From Winogradskya humida (GTDB taxonomy: Bacteria > Actinomycetota > Actinomycetes > Mycobacteriales > Micromonosporaceae), in the NCBI RefSeq assembly GCF_016862215.1, contig NZ_BOMN01000040.1, forward strand, positions 124,001 to 188,000: a stretch of 64,000 nucleotides of DNA. Reading direction: 5' to 3'. The position numbers and the translations under genes are program-made. The notes below the pieces were generated by a model. It saw only the letters and a program-made list of their open reading frames with translations, made no database searches and had not been told where the DNA came from. Shown here piece after piece: positions 8,105 through 16,054 of this stretch. Each line of letters opens with the position of its first letter. Within the stretch, counting starts at the first letter, position 1.

Positions 8105-9202
8105 TCAAGAGCCGAGCGCGGGACAGTAAAACTCGATGAGGGTGCGCGTGAGTTGCTCGCCACGGGTGGTTATGGTCTCCAGGTCACTAGATGACATCCG
8201 GGCGAAGTTCGTCGGGTAGTCGGCCACTTGCTGACGCTCGACAAGGCCTGAGATCGGGATTGGGAGGCGGGCGTCGCGCATCCCGAGGTAGGAGTAGACG
8301 AATCCCTTCACGTGCCCAGCAGCCGCTAGCTCGTGGACCCGGGCGCGGGAGCCGTCCTGGTTGCGCGTGTGCGCGATCTCGAAGCTCCGTTTGAGTCTGC
8401 CCAGCATGAAGTTCGGTGCCAGGGGCGCCGTCCGGCCCAGGCCGGCGTCGACCGCAATCAAATAGTCCAGGTCGTATACGTGACTGGTGTGTTGCCTAGA
8501 CCGTCCTGGCAGCAATGGACTGAGGCCGAGGTTGTCGTAGACGCCGCCGTCGGTCATCAGCATCGTTTCGACGTGCCGAGTGCCGTCGGTCCGGGTGAAA
8601 GTGTAGGTGCGGTTCAGCTGCGGTAAGAGGACCGGGAATGCGGCCGAGGCGGCGACTGCGTCCGCGACCGGTACCGGTTCGCTAATGGAGCCGTGCGGGG
8701 AGCAGGAGGACACGTCGCTGCCGAACCGGACGGCGTTGCCGGTGGACAGATCAGTGGCCGAGATGACGGTGCTCAACCCGGGGTGGGTGACCTGAGCCAT
8801 CTCCTTGGCACCAAAGGGTCGGGAGGTAAGCGCGTCGACGAGTGCTTCGGTTCTGGTGCTCCTGCGAGGGCGGTTCTTTCCGCCGGGCAGTGCTGCGGGC
8901 GCCGCGCTGAGGATGTTGGCCATCATTCTGCGCGGCGTGAAGGTGCGCTTTGCGAGTTCCATTTGCAGGCCACGACGGAGGAGGGTTGTGACGGTCGAAT
9001 CGAATTCCCCGAAGTCCTGGGGTCCGTAGGCCCACATCGCTGTCAGCAGGCTGCCGCCGCTGATTCCTGAGACGACTCGCACGTCGGCTAGGACTCCGCG
9101 GTCATGCAGCGCTCGTAGCGCTCCGAGCCCGAACGCGGTGGCACGAAATCCGCCGCCTGAGAACGCCAGTCCCACTCGTGGGCGCTCGGCTAATGTACTC
9201 AC
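8105..9202 (-). CDS. Patatin-like phospholipase, CapV-like effector
   Basis: A 365-residue patatin-family lipid hydrolase. The oxyanion-hole glycine run FSGGGFRATAFG is at residues 14-25, the nucleophile elbow GISGG places the catalytic Ser at 48, and the DGG motif of the catalytic dyad places Asp at 218. The start is GTG 9202: it overlaps the stop of the upstream E2-E1-JAB gene as GTGA and has a strong AGGAGG site in front; an upstream frame extension to 9316 is discarded. Patatins of this shape (CapV) are membrane-degrading effectors in CBASS and related immunity, so this is the likely killing arm of the operon. How it is switched on is unknown, since no nucleotide cyclase gene was seen nearby. 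There is no signal peptide, which fits a cytoplasmic enzyme acting on the inner leaflet. Confidence 0.9.
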   Translation of the reverse strand: MSTLAERPRVGLAFSGGGFRATAFGLGALRALHDRGVLADVRVVSGISGGSLLTAMWAYGPQDFGEFDSTVTTLLRRGLQMELAKRTFTPRRMMANILSAAPAALPGGKNRPRRSTRTEALVDALTSRPFGAKEMAQVTHPGLSTVISATDLSTGNAVRFGSDVSSCSPHGSISEPVPVADAVAASAAFPVLLPQLNRTYTFTRTDGTRHVETMLMTDGGVYDNLGLSPLLPGRSRQHTSHVYDLDYLIAVDAGLGRTAPLAPNFMLGRLKRSFEIAHTRNQDGSRARVHELAAAGHVKGFVYSYLGMRDARLPIPISGLVERQQVADYPTNFARMSSSDLETITTRGEQLTRTLIEFYCPALGS

Positions 9203-11823
9203 GGGCGCCTCCTGCGCCACGGCCACCAGGACGGCGGACGGCCGACTGGCCCTGTAGCCGCAGCGACGCCGTGGCGTATCTGCACGGGCGTGCCGGATCC
9301 GCCGCGGAAGTACCAACCGTCGGGTAGCTGTTGGAGATTGAGCCCGCCCACGTATCCGGGATGCCCGCTGACGATCGGGCCGTTTGAGCGCGGCACGACC
9401 CTGAGGTAGATGGCAGGTTGGGCTCCGACATCATCGTTGCGCCAGGCACGCCACGTTGCCTCGTCGCCGCCCACGATCATCATCAACGCCCGGCGGGTGG
9501 TCCCGTCGGGAGCAACGATCGACGCCATGCCCTGTTCATCCGTCGCGCTGGGCTGGGCACGTCCGGAGGGATGGGAGTGCCAGAAGCCGACGAACCCGCA
9601 GGTGCTCGCGGTACGCCTGACCTCGGCGCTGACGCGTTCCTGCGTGCCTTCGACTCCGTGGTGGAAGTACGTCGCGGATAGGTAGCTGTCTGGCGGCGGA
9701 CCCGTGACCTTGTCGATGTACACAATGCCGGTCGCGTCATCGAACGCTCCGAGAAGCATCCCGCCAGTCTCGATCTTTGGTGTCCGGATCCGGGCCCCGC
9801 GCCGCACTTCAGCGCGCATTTCGGCGAGCGCTGTACGGCTCACCCTGACCTCGAACTCACCCGACTCATCGGTCTGCACGACGTCGCCCGGCCAGCTCAC
9901 GCGCGAGGTGCCTCTCGTGGCTGCCGCACCCATCCTGACGGCAGAGGCGAACGATATCTGTTCGCCGCCTTCCGTCTCTCGTCGCTCTTGGTCAGCTGCG
10001 TGGAGGACCATTAGGGCTTCGTGGAGCATCATCCCGGCGAGCGCGGTCGACTGCGCTGCCGAGCCGACGAAGGTCGGTGAGGAGCAGCCGGGCTCAGGGA
10101 AGAACAGCTTGGTGCGCGGGGTCGGTGGGAACAGATCGTCGCCTACGTCGACCCACTCCGCCGTCCTCGACGCAGCCAGGAGCGACACCTTGCGGAACGT
10201 GTCGGCTGCCGCGCCGGTCGCCGCCGGCAGATTCGTGGTGACCAGCCCGCGTTCGGCGTTGTGGCCGATGACCATCGTGACCAACGACGGGCGGACGGCG
10301 GCGTCTTTTCGGGCCAGCTCGATGGCGGAGCGGACCGACGCGTCAGCCGTCGCATCGATGATCAAGTCGTACATGCTCAGGTCCTGATCCGGGGCGAAAA
10401 ACTTGGTGCGCACGTTTCCGTGTGACGGCTCGATATCAAGGCTGTCGTGGATGGCGGACAGGCGGCTCGCAAGCGCGCGGGCCTTCCCGCGGCCGATGTC
10501 GGAGTCGGTGTACGGCTGCCGGACCAGGATCCCCGGTTTCACCACGGTGTAGTCGGCGACGGTCAATTTCTTTACACCAGCCCGAACACACAGTTCCGAA
10601 ACTGGTGCGCCGAGTGCCCCCGACCCGAGTACTAGGACGCGCCGGCCGGCAAGCCAGCTCGACGGGGTGTCCTGGTCGCGCCGCCGGGTGACCTCGGGCC
10701 GGGTCTCCATGATGTCCATCCATGCTATGCGCGAGGAGTCGAACAGGCTGAAGGCCAGGTCACGGACCTCGTCTTGAAGTTCGGCGGATTCTTTCGACGC
10801 TCGCAGGTCGCGGATCTGCGCGAACAGGTCGGTGACCCTCCCGCTCAGCGCGTCTAGCTTCCACGCGGCCAAGTGGGCCAAGCGCAGGTCTCCGTCGACA
10901 CGACGGGAGGGCGTGCCGACGAGCATGGCCGTGAAAAGCGGAGCCCCGTCGTCGGGGGTCTCGTCCCAAGTGTTTCCCGCAGCTTTCGCATCTTGCGCGA
11001 CCTGCCGAGCCCGCAACTTTCTGTTGATGTGTGTACACACCGCCAGGTCGTTCAGGAGGGCGGTCCGGTCGTAGCCGGACTCGGAGAGCCCAGCGCTGAG
11101 CGACTTCACGTCCGTCGGGTACTCGAATCCGAGCTGGTCTGGCATCAGGACTACCGGGATAGCGAGCAGGGGTCTGCCGCGGTGGAACACCTCAAAGGCA
11201 TCGTCCTCGGCTCGACCTACTGCCAAGTCCAAGTCGACCCACTCCAGAACGTCGACACGCTTACGGTCGCCGTTCACCGAGCACCAGGCCACCAGCCTGC
11301 CTACGTCGCTGCCAGATCCGTCCGCAGCCCAGGGCACTAGGTCGCCCAGATTCGGGTGAATCAGCAGCCGACCAGCGTCGGCACTCGTATAGACCGCCGG
11401 TGGATGCAGCGGCTGGCCGTCAGGGTCGAGGGTTCCGGCAGCCGCGTGTTCGATCCACTTCGACAGCCGGCCGATGAACCCACGCATGCCGTCCGTCGGG
11501 TTCCACTCAACCGACGGCACGGCGTAGAGGCACAGGTAGCTTCCCCACTGGACGTGGGGCGTACCGGCCCAGCGCTTGTGAACCGAGAAGACGATCGGAG
11601 ACGCGAACGGGAAGCCGTCCGTGATGATGACCTTGAACCGCTCTCGGTGGCGTACCGCGATTCCGGCCGGCACATGCTCGAGCCCGGAGGTGTCGAGCGA
11701 GATAGTGAACGCGGTGTTACCTGCGGCGTTAGTCCACTCCTCGAGTACCTCGACCGCGCCGTCAGCTACCTCGACCAGGTCGCGTAGCTGACGGCGGGCG
11801 AGGTCGGTGCCGTCAGCGCTCAC
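9199..11823 (-). CDS. E2-E1-JAB triple-fusion ubiquitin-pathway-like protein
   Basis: An 874-residue fusion of three ubiquitin-system enzymes. Residues 1 to about 150 form a prokaryotic E2-like domain with the probable catalytic Cys98 in YLCLY followed by the EWNP motif. About 160-385 is a linker of unknown fold. About 388-610 is a ThiF/E1 adenylation domain with the ATP-binding GSGALG at 400-405 and the probable transfer Cys580 in EPGCSSPTF. About 665-810 is a JAB/JAMM peptidase with Glu685, HSHP at 749-752, Ser759 and Asp762, so the zinc site is complete. One polypeptide could thus activate, conjugate and remove a protein tag, as Cap2 plus Cap3 do in type II CBASS. It overlaps the MBL gene upstream by 11 bp and the patatin gene downstream by 4 bp. 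No ubiquitin-like gene was found next to it. Confidence 0.92.
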   Translation of the reverse strand: MSADGTDLARRQLRDLVEVADGAVEVLEEWTNAAGNTAFTISLDTSGLEHVPAGIAVRHRERFKVIITDGFPFASPIVFSVHKRWAGTPHVQWGSYLCLYAVPSVEWNPTDGMRGFIGRLSKWIEHAAAGTLDPDGQPLHPPAVYTSADAGRLLIHPNLGDLVPWAADGSGSDVGRLVAWCSVNGDRKRVDVLEWVDLDLAVGRAEDDAFEVFHRGRPLLAIPVVLMPDQLGFEYPTDVKSLSAGLSESGYDRTALLNDLAVCTHINRKLRARQVAQDAKAAGNTWDETPDDGAPLFTAMLVGTPSRRVDGDLRLAHLAAWKLDALSGRVTDLFAQIRDLRASKESAELQDEVRDLAFSLFDSSRIAWMDIMETRPEVTRRRDQDTPSSWLAGRRVLVLGSGALGAPVSELCVRAGVKKLTVADYTVVKPGILVRQPYTDSDIGRGKARALASRLSAIHDSLDIEPSHGNVRTKFFAPDQDLSMYDLIIDATADASVRSAIELARKDAAVRPSLVTMVIGHNAERGLVTTNLPAATGAAADTFRKVSLLAASRTAEWVDVGDDLFPPTPRTKLFFPEPGCSSPTFVGSAAQSTALAGMMLHEALMVLHAADQERRETEGGEQISFASAVRMGAAATRGTSRVSWPGDVVQTDESGEFEVRVSRTALAEMRAEVRRGARIRTPKIETGGMLLGAFDDATGIVYIDKVTGPPPDSYLSATYFHHGVEGTQERVSAEVRRTASTCGFVGFWHSHPSGRAQPSATDEQGMASIVAPDGTTRRALMMIVGGDEATWRAWRNDDVGAQPAIYLRVVPRSNGPIVSGHPGYVGGLNLQQLPDGWYFRGGSGTPVQIRHGVAAATGPVGRPPSWWPWRRRRP

Positions 11824-13180
11824 GCCCGAACCCGACGGCGTTGGTTGGCGCGGCGTCAGAGCCGCGGTCGGCCTTGATGACGGCCTGAACCCGCTCGGCG
11901 CCGGTCATGCCCGCAGTCTCGGAGATCGACACCACGCCTCCCGCGTATCGGCCTGCGGCGGTGGCGGCTGCCGCGACCTCGGACAACCGCCCGAGCTTCC
12001 GGCCAGCGGCCCTTGCGGCCTCTGCGCTCTTGGCGGAGAGCTCGACGACCTTGTCCTCGACGATCTGGGCGCCGTGCTCGTCAACGCCCAGGACGACTGG
12101 TGATGGGTCCTCGACGGAGGGCCACTCCATCGTGCAGATGAACCGGTCGAAGTAGTCCTTGTATCGATCGGCCGCCTTCTTGTGGGGTGGGTTGGCGCCG
12201 TCGACATCTGTGGCAGGGAGTGGGTGGCTACTCGCGATGACCACCGAGCCGTCGCGGGCATGATGCTCGAAAGCTTCAAGGATGTCGGTCTTCAGGACGT
12301 CCTTGCCGCCCTCACGTACGTACATGACGTGTTTGGAGCAGTGATGAGGAGCCAGCAAGAGATTCCACTCCAGGTATTGCGTCCTGTCGTGGTCCTCGCT
12401 GTATTGGAAGATCTTCATGATCGTCTCGTACGCCAGATCCCCGAACAGCAAGACCTTGCCGTCCTGGCCCCCTTCCTCGGTGAGGGTGATTTGTAGCGAC
12501 AGCGAGGTCTCGTTGCGCTTGGCGGCGCAGTCGTCCTTGAAGGGCGCATGGATGAAGGCCTCGAACCGACCGGCGTAGTCAACGCCGTTGATTTTGGTGA
12601 CGCTGATCCCCGGCTTCAGCAGGTACTCGTTCGGGAGGTCGTGGTAGGCATGCTTCTGCTCGTCGGTGTCGTAGCCGACCACGAGGACACGGTCGCCCAG
12701 CGCGATCTCATCACCGCCGGCGACCGCCTTCTTCACCGCCTCGACGCGACGCTTGACCTCATCGTGGAAGACCTTTGCGTCCTCGCACAACTCGACATCC
12801 TCGCCGTCGTCGAGATACTCACGCCACATACGTGGAGTGGCCCACAGCTCACCGATCGTAGCCTTTTCCAGTAGGTCGGCGAAGCCACTGCAATGATCTT
12901 TGTCCGCGTGCGTCAGCACGAACGCTGCCAGAAAGGGTCGGTCATCCGGACCGGTGGGCAACGCCTCCAACAGCAGATCTACGACTGGAACCTCAGGCGT
13001 GTCGTCATCATCGGCCTTCGCGCGGTCGTTCAGATCGACCTGCACCAACACCTCATCGGTGACTACAACCGTCGAACTGTCGCCCGTGCCGACTGGCCAG
13101 AAGACCGCCCCAAGATCTGGAAGAACGTCGCCCACGTCAGACTCCACCTCCGCCAATCCGACCGGCGTGCGGCCGGACAC
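11813..13180 (-). CDS. ComEC/Rec2-like metallo-beta-lactamase-fold hydrolase
   Basis: A 455-residue MBL-fold protein. The metal-binding motif THADKDH lies at residues 90-96; further probable ligands are in LLFGDLAYE and LLLAPHHCSKH, the pattern of the ComEC-type C-terminal hydrolase family. No transmembrane helices are seen, so it is a soluble relative rather than a DNA channel. It is the first gene of a three-gene operon with the E2-E1-JAB fusion and the patatin. The start at GTG 13180 is the longest; a downstream GTG (near residue 16) with GGAGG about eleven bases before it is an alternative. Substrate is unknown: hydrolysis of a nucleotide, nucleic acid or conjugate are possibilities. My recollection is that MBL-fold proteins were noted beside bacterial E1/E2/JAB genes in genome surveys, which I could not check here. 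Confidence 0.85.
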   Translation of the reverse strand: MSGRTPVGLAEVESDVGDVLPDLGAVFWPVGTGDSSTVVVTDEVLVQVDLNDRAKADDDDTPEVPVVDLLLEALPTGPDDRPFLAAFVLTHADKDHCSGFADLLEKATIGELWATPRMWREYLDDGEDVELCEDAKVFHDEVKRRVEAVKKAVAGGDEIALGDRVLVVGYDTDEQKHAYHDLPNEYLLKPGISVTKINGVDYAGRFEAFIHAPFKDDCAAKRNETSLSLQITLTEEGGQDGKVLLFGDLAYETIMKIFQYSEDHDRTQYLEWNLLLAPHHCSKHVMYVREGGKDVLKTDILEAFEHHARDGSVVIASSHPLPATDVDGANPPHKKAADRYKDYFDRFICTMEWPSVEDPSPVVLGVDEHGAQIVEDKVVELSAKSAEAARAAGRKLGRLSEVAAAATAAGRYAGGVVSISETAGMTGAERVQAVIKADRGSDAAPTNAVGFGRER

Positions 13181-13186
13181 TGACTC

Positions 13187-13247
13187 GTTCGCTATCAGGA
13201 GCCGAGTGTTCCTGATCGGGAACGATGGTACGTTCTCGATCGGGAAC
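13187..13247. promoter_or_regulatory. Divergent promoter with repeated palindromes, probable XRE operators
   Basis: Between the MBL and ImmA starts are two near-perfect palindromes, GTTCCTGATCGGGAAC (13208-13223) and GTTCTCGATCGGGAAC (13232-13247), 24 bp apart, plus a degenerate third copy GTTCGCTATCAGGAGC (13187-13202) matching the first at 11 of 16 positions. The location suits binding by the XRE protein encoded two genes to the right, controlling both the defence operon and its own operon. Confidence 0.7.
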
Positions 13248-13270
13248 CGACTACTCTGGGTGGGGAACAG

Positions 13271-14143
13271 ATGCGCGTGTCACTCTCCGAGCTTGAGCTC
13301 GCCCGGCTAGAGGCGCCCGGAGCGCCGGATGCTCAGCTGGTGATCAGACTCGCCCAGCGGACCCTCGACGAACTTGCCATGCAGCCTCCGGTCAGCCATG
13401 AGATCGTCGCCTCGATGCGAGACATCGCCGAGATCGCCGAGGGAGATATTCCTTGGGCCGGGTGCCTCGTGCCTGGGCCGGCTGGCCTACGAATGACGCT
13501 GCGCCGACGAGACCCTGCCGGGAAGAAGCGTTTCACCGCCTTCCACGAGGTGAAGCACACCTACATGCCCGGTTTCACCGCGGTCGCGCAGTACCGCTGT
13601 GACCCCGCCACGCCACCGGACGAAACGCCGAAGCGTGACGTCGGCATCGAGACGCTGTGCGACCTCGGAGCCGCCGAACTGCTCTTTCCCAGGGCCACCT
13701 TTAAGGCCGATATTGCCGGTAACAGCGCAACCGTACAACTAGTCGAGGACCTTGCGGACCGCTACGACGCGAGCCTAGAGGCGACCGCTCGGCGACTCGT
13801 GTCCTTGCGCGCCGAACCCACCATGCTGCTGATCCTCGAACCAGCATGTAAACCCAGCCAGCCCGACGCCGAACCGGCGCTGCGGGTGCAATCCGTCAAG
13901 TCAAACGACAGGCAGCGGCTGTACCTGCCAAAGCACAAATCCGTGTCCGACGACAGTCCCTTCGGCCGGGCGTTAGGCGGCGAATCCGTCGACGAAATTA
14001 CATCCCTGCAAAACGTCGCCACCAGCAAGTCGACACGGGTCCGAATCACCGCCGGCCACTATCCGTACACCGGCAGTCGAGGAGAGCGGCATATGCGAGT
14101 CCTTGCCCTGATCACCGCAGTAGGCTCCGGCCATGGACGCTGA
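13271..14143 (+). CDS. ImmA/IrrE-family metallopeptidase
   Basis: A 290-residue protein with the zinc-peptidase motif FHEVKH: His92, Glu93 and His96 form HExxH, and a downstream LGAAELLFP segment (about residue 137) supplies the expected third-ligand helix. ImmA/IrrE peptidases commonly cleave a partner XRE repressor when the cell senses DNA damage or another cue, as in ICEBs1 and Deinococcus. Here the ATG at 13271 follows a GGTGGGG run, and the 3' end overlaps the XRE gene by 11 bp, so the pair is translationally coupled. It is divergent from the MBL/E2-E1-JAB/patatin operon across the palindromes, so it probably controls that operon. The C-terminal 130 residues are an extension of unknown role that may sense the signal. 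Confidence 0.9.
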   Translation: MRVSLSELELARLEAPGAPDAQLVIRLAQRTLDELAMQPPVSHEIVASMRDIAEIAEGDIPWAGCLVPGPAGLRMTLRRRDPAGKKRFTAFHEVKHTYMPGFTAVAQYRCDPATPPDETPKRDVGIETLCDLGAAELLFPRATFKADIAGNSATVQLVEDLADRYDASLEATARRLVSLRAEPTMLLILEPACKPSQPDAEPALRVQSVKSNDRQRLYLPKHKSVSDDSPFGRALGGESVDEITSLQNVATSKSTRVRITAGHYPYTGSRGERHMRVLALITAVGSGHGR

Positions 14144-14561
14144 CCCCACTGATCGCCCAGCTCAGACGGACGCGGGCAGCGTGGGAGGTCGAATCCGCAA
14201 ATATCGGCTGGAGCGAGGGCTCAGTCTGAGCCAGCTCGCCGAGCAGTCGGATGTCAGCAAGGGCTATCTATCCACCCTAGAAAACGATCCGGCGGCTCGG
14301 AGGCCATCGGCGGAGAGCTTATACGCCATCGCCAAGGTGCTCGGGGTGACGATGTCGGACCTGCTCGGCAGGAAGATTCTCCCCGCAGCCGCTACCGATG
14401 TCCCCAATAGCCTTCGTGAGTACGCCGAAGAAGACGATCTTCCCGAAGCCGACATCCGCATGCTCAGCGCGATCCAGTTCCGGGGCGATCCACCGCGCAC
14501 CAAGGAACGCTGGCGCTACATCTATACCGCCATCCGTACTAGCGAAGCGATCGACAAGTAG
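14133..14561 (+). CDS. XRE-family transcriptional regulator, partner of the ImmA peptidase
   Basis: A 142-residue protein with an N-terminal Cro/CI-type helix-turn-helix at about residues 17-78 (IRKYRLERGLSLSQLAEQS, then VSKGYLSTLEN and IAKVLGVTMSDLL). The C-terminal tail (about 85-142) is acidic and helical and probably mediates dimer formation or recognition by the peptidase. The start codon at 14133 lies inside the 3' end of the ImmA gene, so the two proteins are made together. XRE-ImmA pairs act as derepression switches; the likely targets are the GTTC-n8-GAAC-like palindromes upstream of the pair. Whether it represses the defence operon, itself, or both is inference. Confidence 0.9.
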   Translation: MDADPTDRPAQTDAGSVGGRIRKYRLERGLSLSQLAEQSDVSKGYLSTLENDPAARRPSAESLYAIAKVLGVTMSDLLGRKILPAAATDVPNSLREYAEEDDLPEADIRMLSAIQFRGDPPRTKERWRYIYTAIRTSEAIDK

Positions 14562-14678
14562 CTTGCGACGACGCCTAGGCATCACATGCGTTGTTACTCA
14601 GCGACCGTCAGCGTACCGGCCTGTTCGGCCCGCCCGATCTGGCGTGAAGTCGGCGTCGAGCGTCGCAGAACGTCTTCG

Positions 14679-14969
14679 TCAGGGGCTACCCGCATAGGGA
14701 AAGGTCCCGGGCCGCTCCGATGTCAGACGCTTGACGCCGGCGTATAGGTCCGCAAGGCGGGACCGGCCGAGATGCGGGATGAGCGGTTTCGAAGTCGCGG
14801 AAGTAATGGACCGGGTCGTCGCCCGGATGCGGGTGCGCGAGTTGGGACAGTGCCGCAGCCAGCGTTCGACCGTCCAGCCCTCCGCGGGCCGGTCTGGGGC
14901 GCAGTCGGCCGGGAACGCGTCGTGAGCCTGTCGGGAAGCCGCCTGCGAGGGGTAGCCGAAGCTGCAAAC
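14679..14969 (-). pseudogene. Relic of a tyrosine-recombinase integrase (N-terminal part)
   Basis: On the minus strand one frame stays open from a stop at 14970-14972 to a TGA at 14679 and has no convincing start. It reads FGYPSQAASRQAHDAF, then GWTVERWLR, IRATTRSITS and LIPHLGRSRLADLYAGV. This is the typical layout of the arm-binding/SAM-like N-terminal region of actinobacterial phage-type integrases (a WL segment, an RxTT segment, then L-PHLGR-RL). The catalytic domain with its Arg-His-Arg-Tyr residues is absent, so the gene is broken. It sits 1.7 kb from the tRNA-derived att-like copy, which supports a decayed integrative element. Confidence 0.55.
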
Positions 14970-15094
14970 CTATTCGGCCCAGGAGCAGGTGGTGGCCGCT
15001 AAGCAATCGAATGTCCGGCTGGCCGATGTGAGTGCTTGCCGAACGACCAGAGCCTTGGAGCAAGGACGCTCTGCGAATCTCTCGGGATCCTTTC

Positions 15095-15337
15095 TTACTC
15101 GTTCTCGGTACTTCCTTTTTGGTTTCGATGGGTGAATCCAACGTCGCCGTCTATCGTCCCCAGAAGGGATATGACGTTTGGGTCAGTGGGGTTACCGCCA
15201 ATCAAGTCATCGATGACTTCCTGACTGGATGGGCTTTGAGCTTGGATTGCTTCCGGCTGGTTTGGTTGGCGACTGGGTGGCGTGTTCGCTTGCGCGCGTT
15301 CCGGCTGGCTCGGTTCTTGACTGTTCGGACTGTTCAT
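15095..15337 (-). CDS. Small Pro/Gln-rich ORF overlapping the membrane-effector gene
   Basis: An 80-residue ATG-started frame that overlaps the last 131 bases of the 2TM-effector gene in another frame. The first 35 residues are rich in Pro, Gln and Ser (MNSPNSQEPSQPERAQ), the rest reads EVIDDLIGGNPTDPNVISLL. Its codons are poorer in G/C at the third position than the neighbours. It may be a genuine overlapping gene, or the continuation of the effector after a frameshift. No family is recognised; it is listed because the second half, beyond the overlap, looks protein-like. Confidence 0.35.
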   Translation of the reverse strand: MNSPNSQEPSQPERAQANTPPSRQPNQPEAIQAQSPSSQEVIDDLIGGNPTDPNVISLLGTIDGDVGFTHRNQKGSTENE

Positions 15338-15818
15338 TTCGCGCCCCTAATGTGGTCGTTGCTATCGTCAGCGCCACCCCCGTCAAAAATAAAAATAGGG
15401 CGGCTCGCCAGAGCTTCCTTTTTGTGACGTGAACTGCGAAGTTTTTGGTGTAGTCATTTATGCACTTCTGTCTGAGGAGAAGCAGGACAGCGCGCTCATC
15501 CAGCTTCGATGCTGCGATCGCCAGAGGGCCGGGTGGCGGCGAGTCCTTGAACGACCGCGGAGCGAGGGCCAAGAACGCTACAACCGCCGAGCCCAGAAGG
15601 GCAAGGTAGGAAATAGATTTCCAGAATCCATTAGTGTCTCGCGTTGCGAGAAATAATGAGACACCGGAGATGAATCCAAGAAGGGTCGTAGCCTTCGCGT
15701 CGAGGCGCAGGAGGTAGGCGTCAAGCCGGGTCAGGCTTTCGCGGCTCTCTTTATGAGTTAAGCGGATCACTTCTACCGAGCCGGCTGCGCCGCAATTAGT
15801 TTTCTCGCTGTCTGTCAC
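15207..15818 (-). CDS. 2TM nucleotide-sensor-type membrane effector (PycTM-like)
   Basis: About 203 residues from GTG 15818. A helical motif RLDAYLLRLDAKATTLLGF leads into a first membrane segment (GFISGVSLFLAT), followed by a second (YLALLGSAVVAFLAL), a PRSF turn, a soluble helical stretch and a third hydrophobic segment (WRAALFLFLTGVALTIAT), then a hydrophilic tail. The D-x-KA motif just before membrane helices is the hallmark of Pycsar PycTM and SMODS/SLOG-associated 2TM effectors, which disrupt the membrane after binding a cyclic nucleotide. A GGGGAAG site precedes the start, and its GTGA overlaps the stop of a small upstream ORF. No cyclase gene is visible nearby, so it is either an orphan effector or the remnant of a system. 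It lies within the island, next to its probable right end. Confidence 0.65.
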   Translation of the reverse strand: MTDSEKTNCGAAGSVEVIRLTHKESRESLTRLDAYLLRLDAKATTLLGFISGVSLFLATRDTNGFWKSISYLALLGSAVVAFLALAPRSFKDSPPPGPLAIAASKLDERAVLLLLRQKCINDYTKNFAVHVTKRKLWRAALFLFLTGVALTIATTTLGARNEQSEQSRTEPAGTRASEHATQSPTKPAGSNPSSKPIQSGSHR

Positions 15819-16054
15819 ACCGACTTCCCCGGGCCCTCCGGCCGCCCGCCTTCGCAAAGCAGCTCAGAGAACACGCTAGCCGTTCCAGAGCGGTTGCCGC
15901 TGGAATGGCGGATGATTTGCCAGCTTGACGCCTCCGGGAAGAACTGGCGGGTAGAATCCGCGACTCGATCTACTCTTCTGCCGCCGATAAAGCGCGCTGA
16001 TCGCGGGTGCCTGTAGCGGCAATGCAGCGTGACACCGGATCGCTCGTCGCCCAC
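15815..16054 (-). CDS. Small ORF coupled to the 2TM effector, possible remnant
   Basis: A 79-residue frame whose TGA overlaps the GTG of the membrane effector as GTGA, the same overlap used by real gene pairs elsewhere in this window. The translation contains RHPRSARFIGGRRVDRVA, FFPEASSWQIIRHSSG and SVFSELLCEGG. I recognise no family. The GTG at 16054 follows directly on an in-frame stop and has no ribosome-binding site, so this may be only the 3' end of a once longer upstream gene, perhaps the missing sensor partner. Confidence is low. Confidence 0.3.
   Translation of the reverse strand: MGDERSGVTLHCRYRHPRSARFIGGRRVDRVADSTRQFFPEASSWQIIRHSSGNRSGTASVFSELLCEGGRPEGPGKSV

Noticed and set aside
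8105-13180. Type II CBASS operon
   Set aside because: A CD-NTase gene is required and none was found between 1 and 16.7 kb; the MBL-fold gene replaces it. Called CBASS-like only.
14686-15141. 151-residue minus-strand frame
   Set aside because: Composition is unlike protein; a different frame of the same stretch carries the integrase-like residues.
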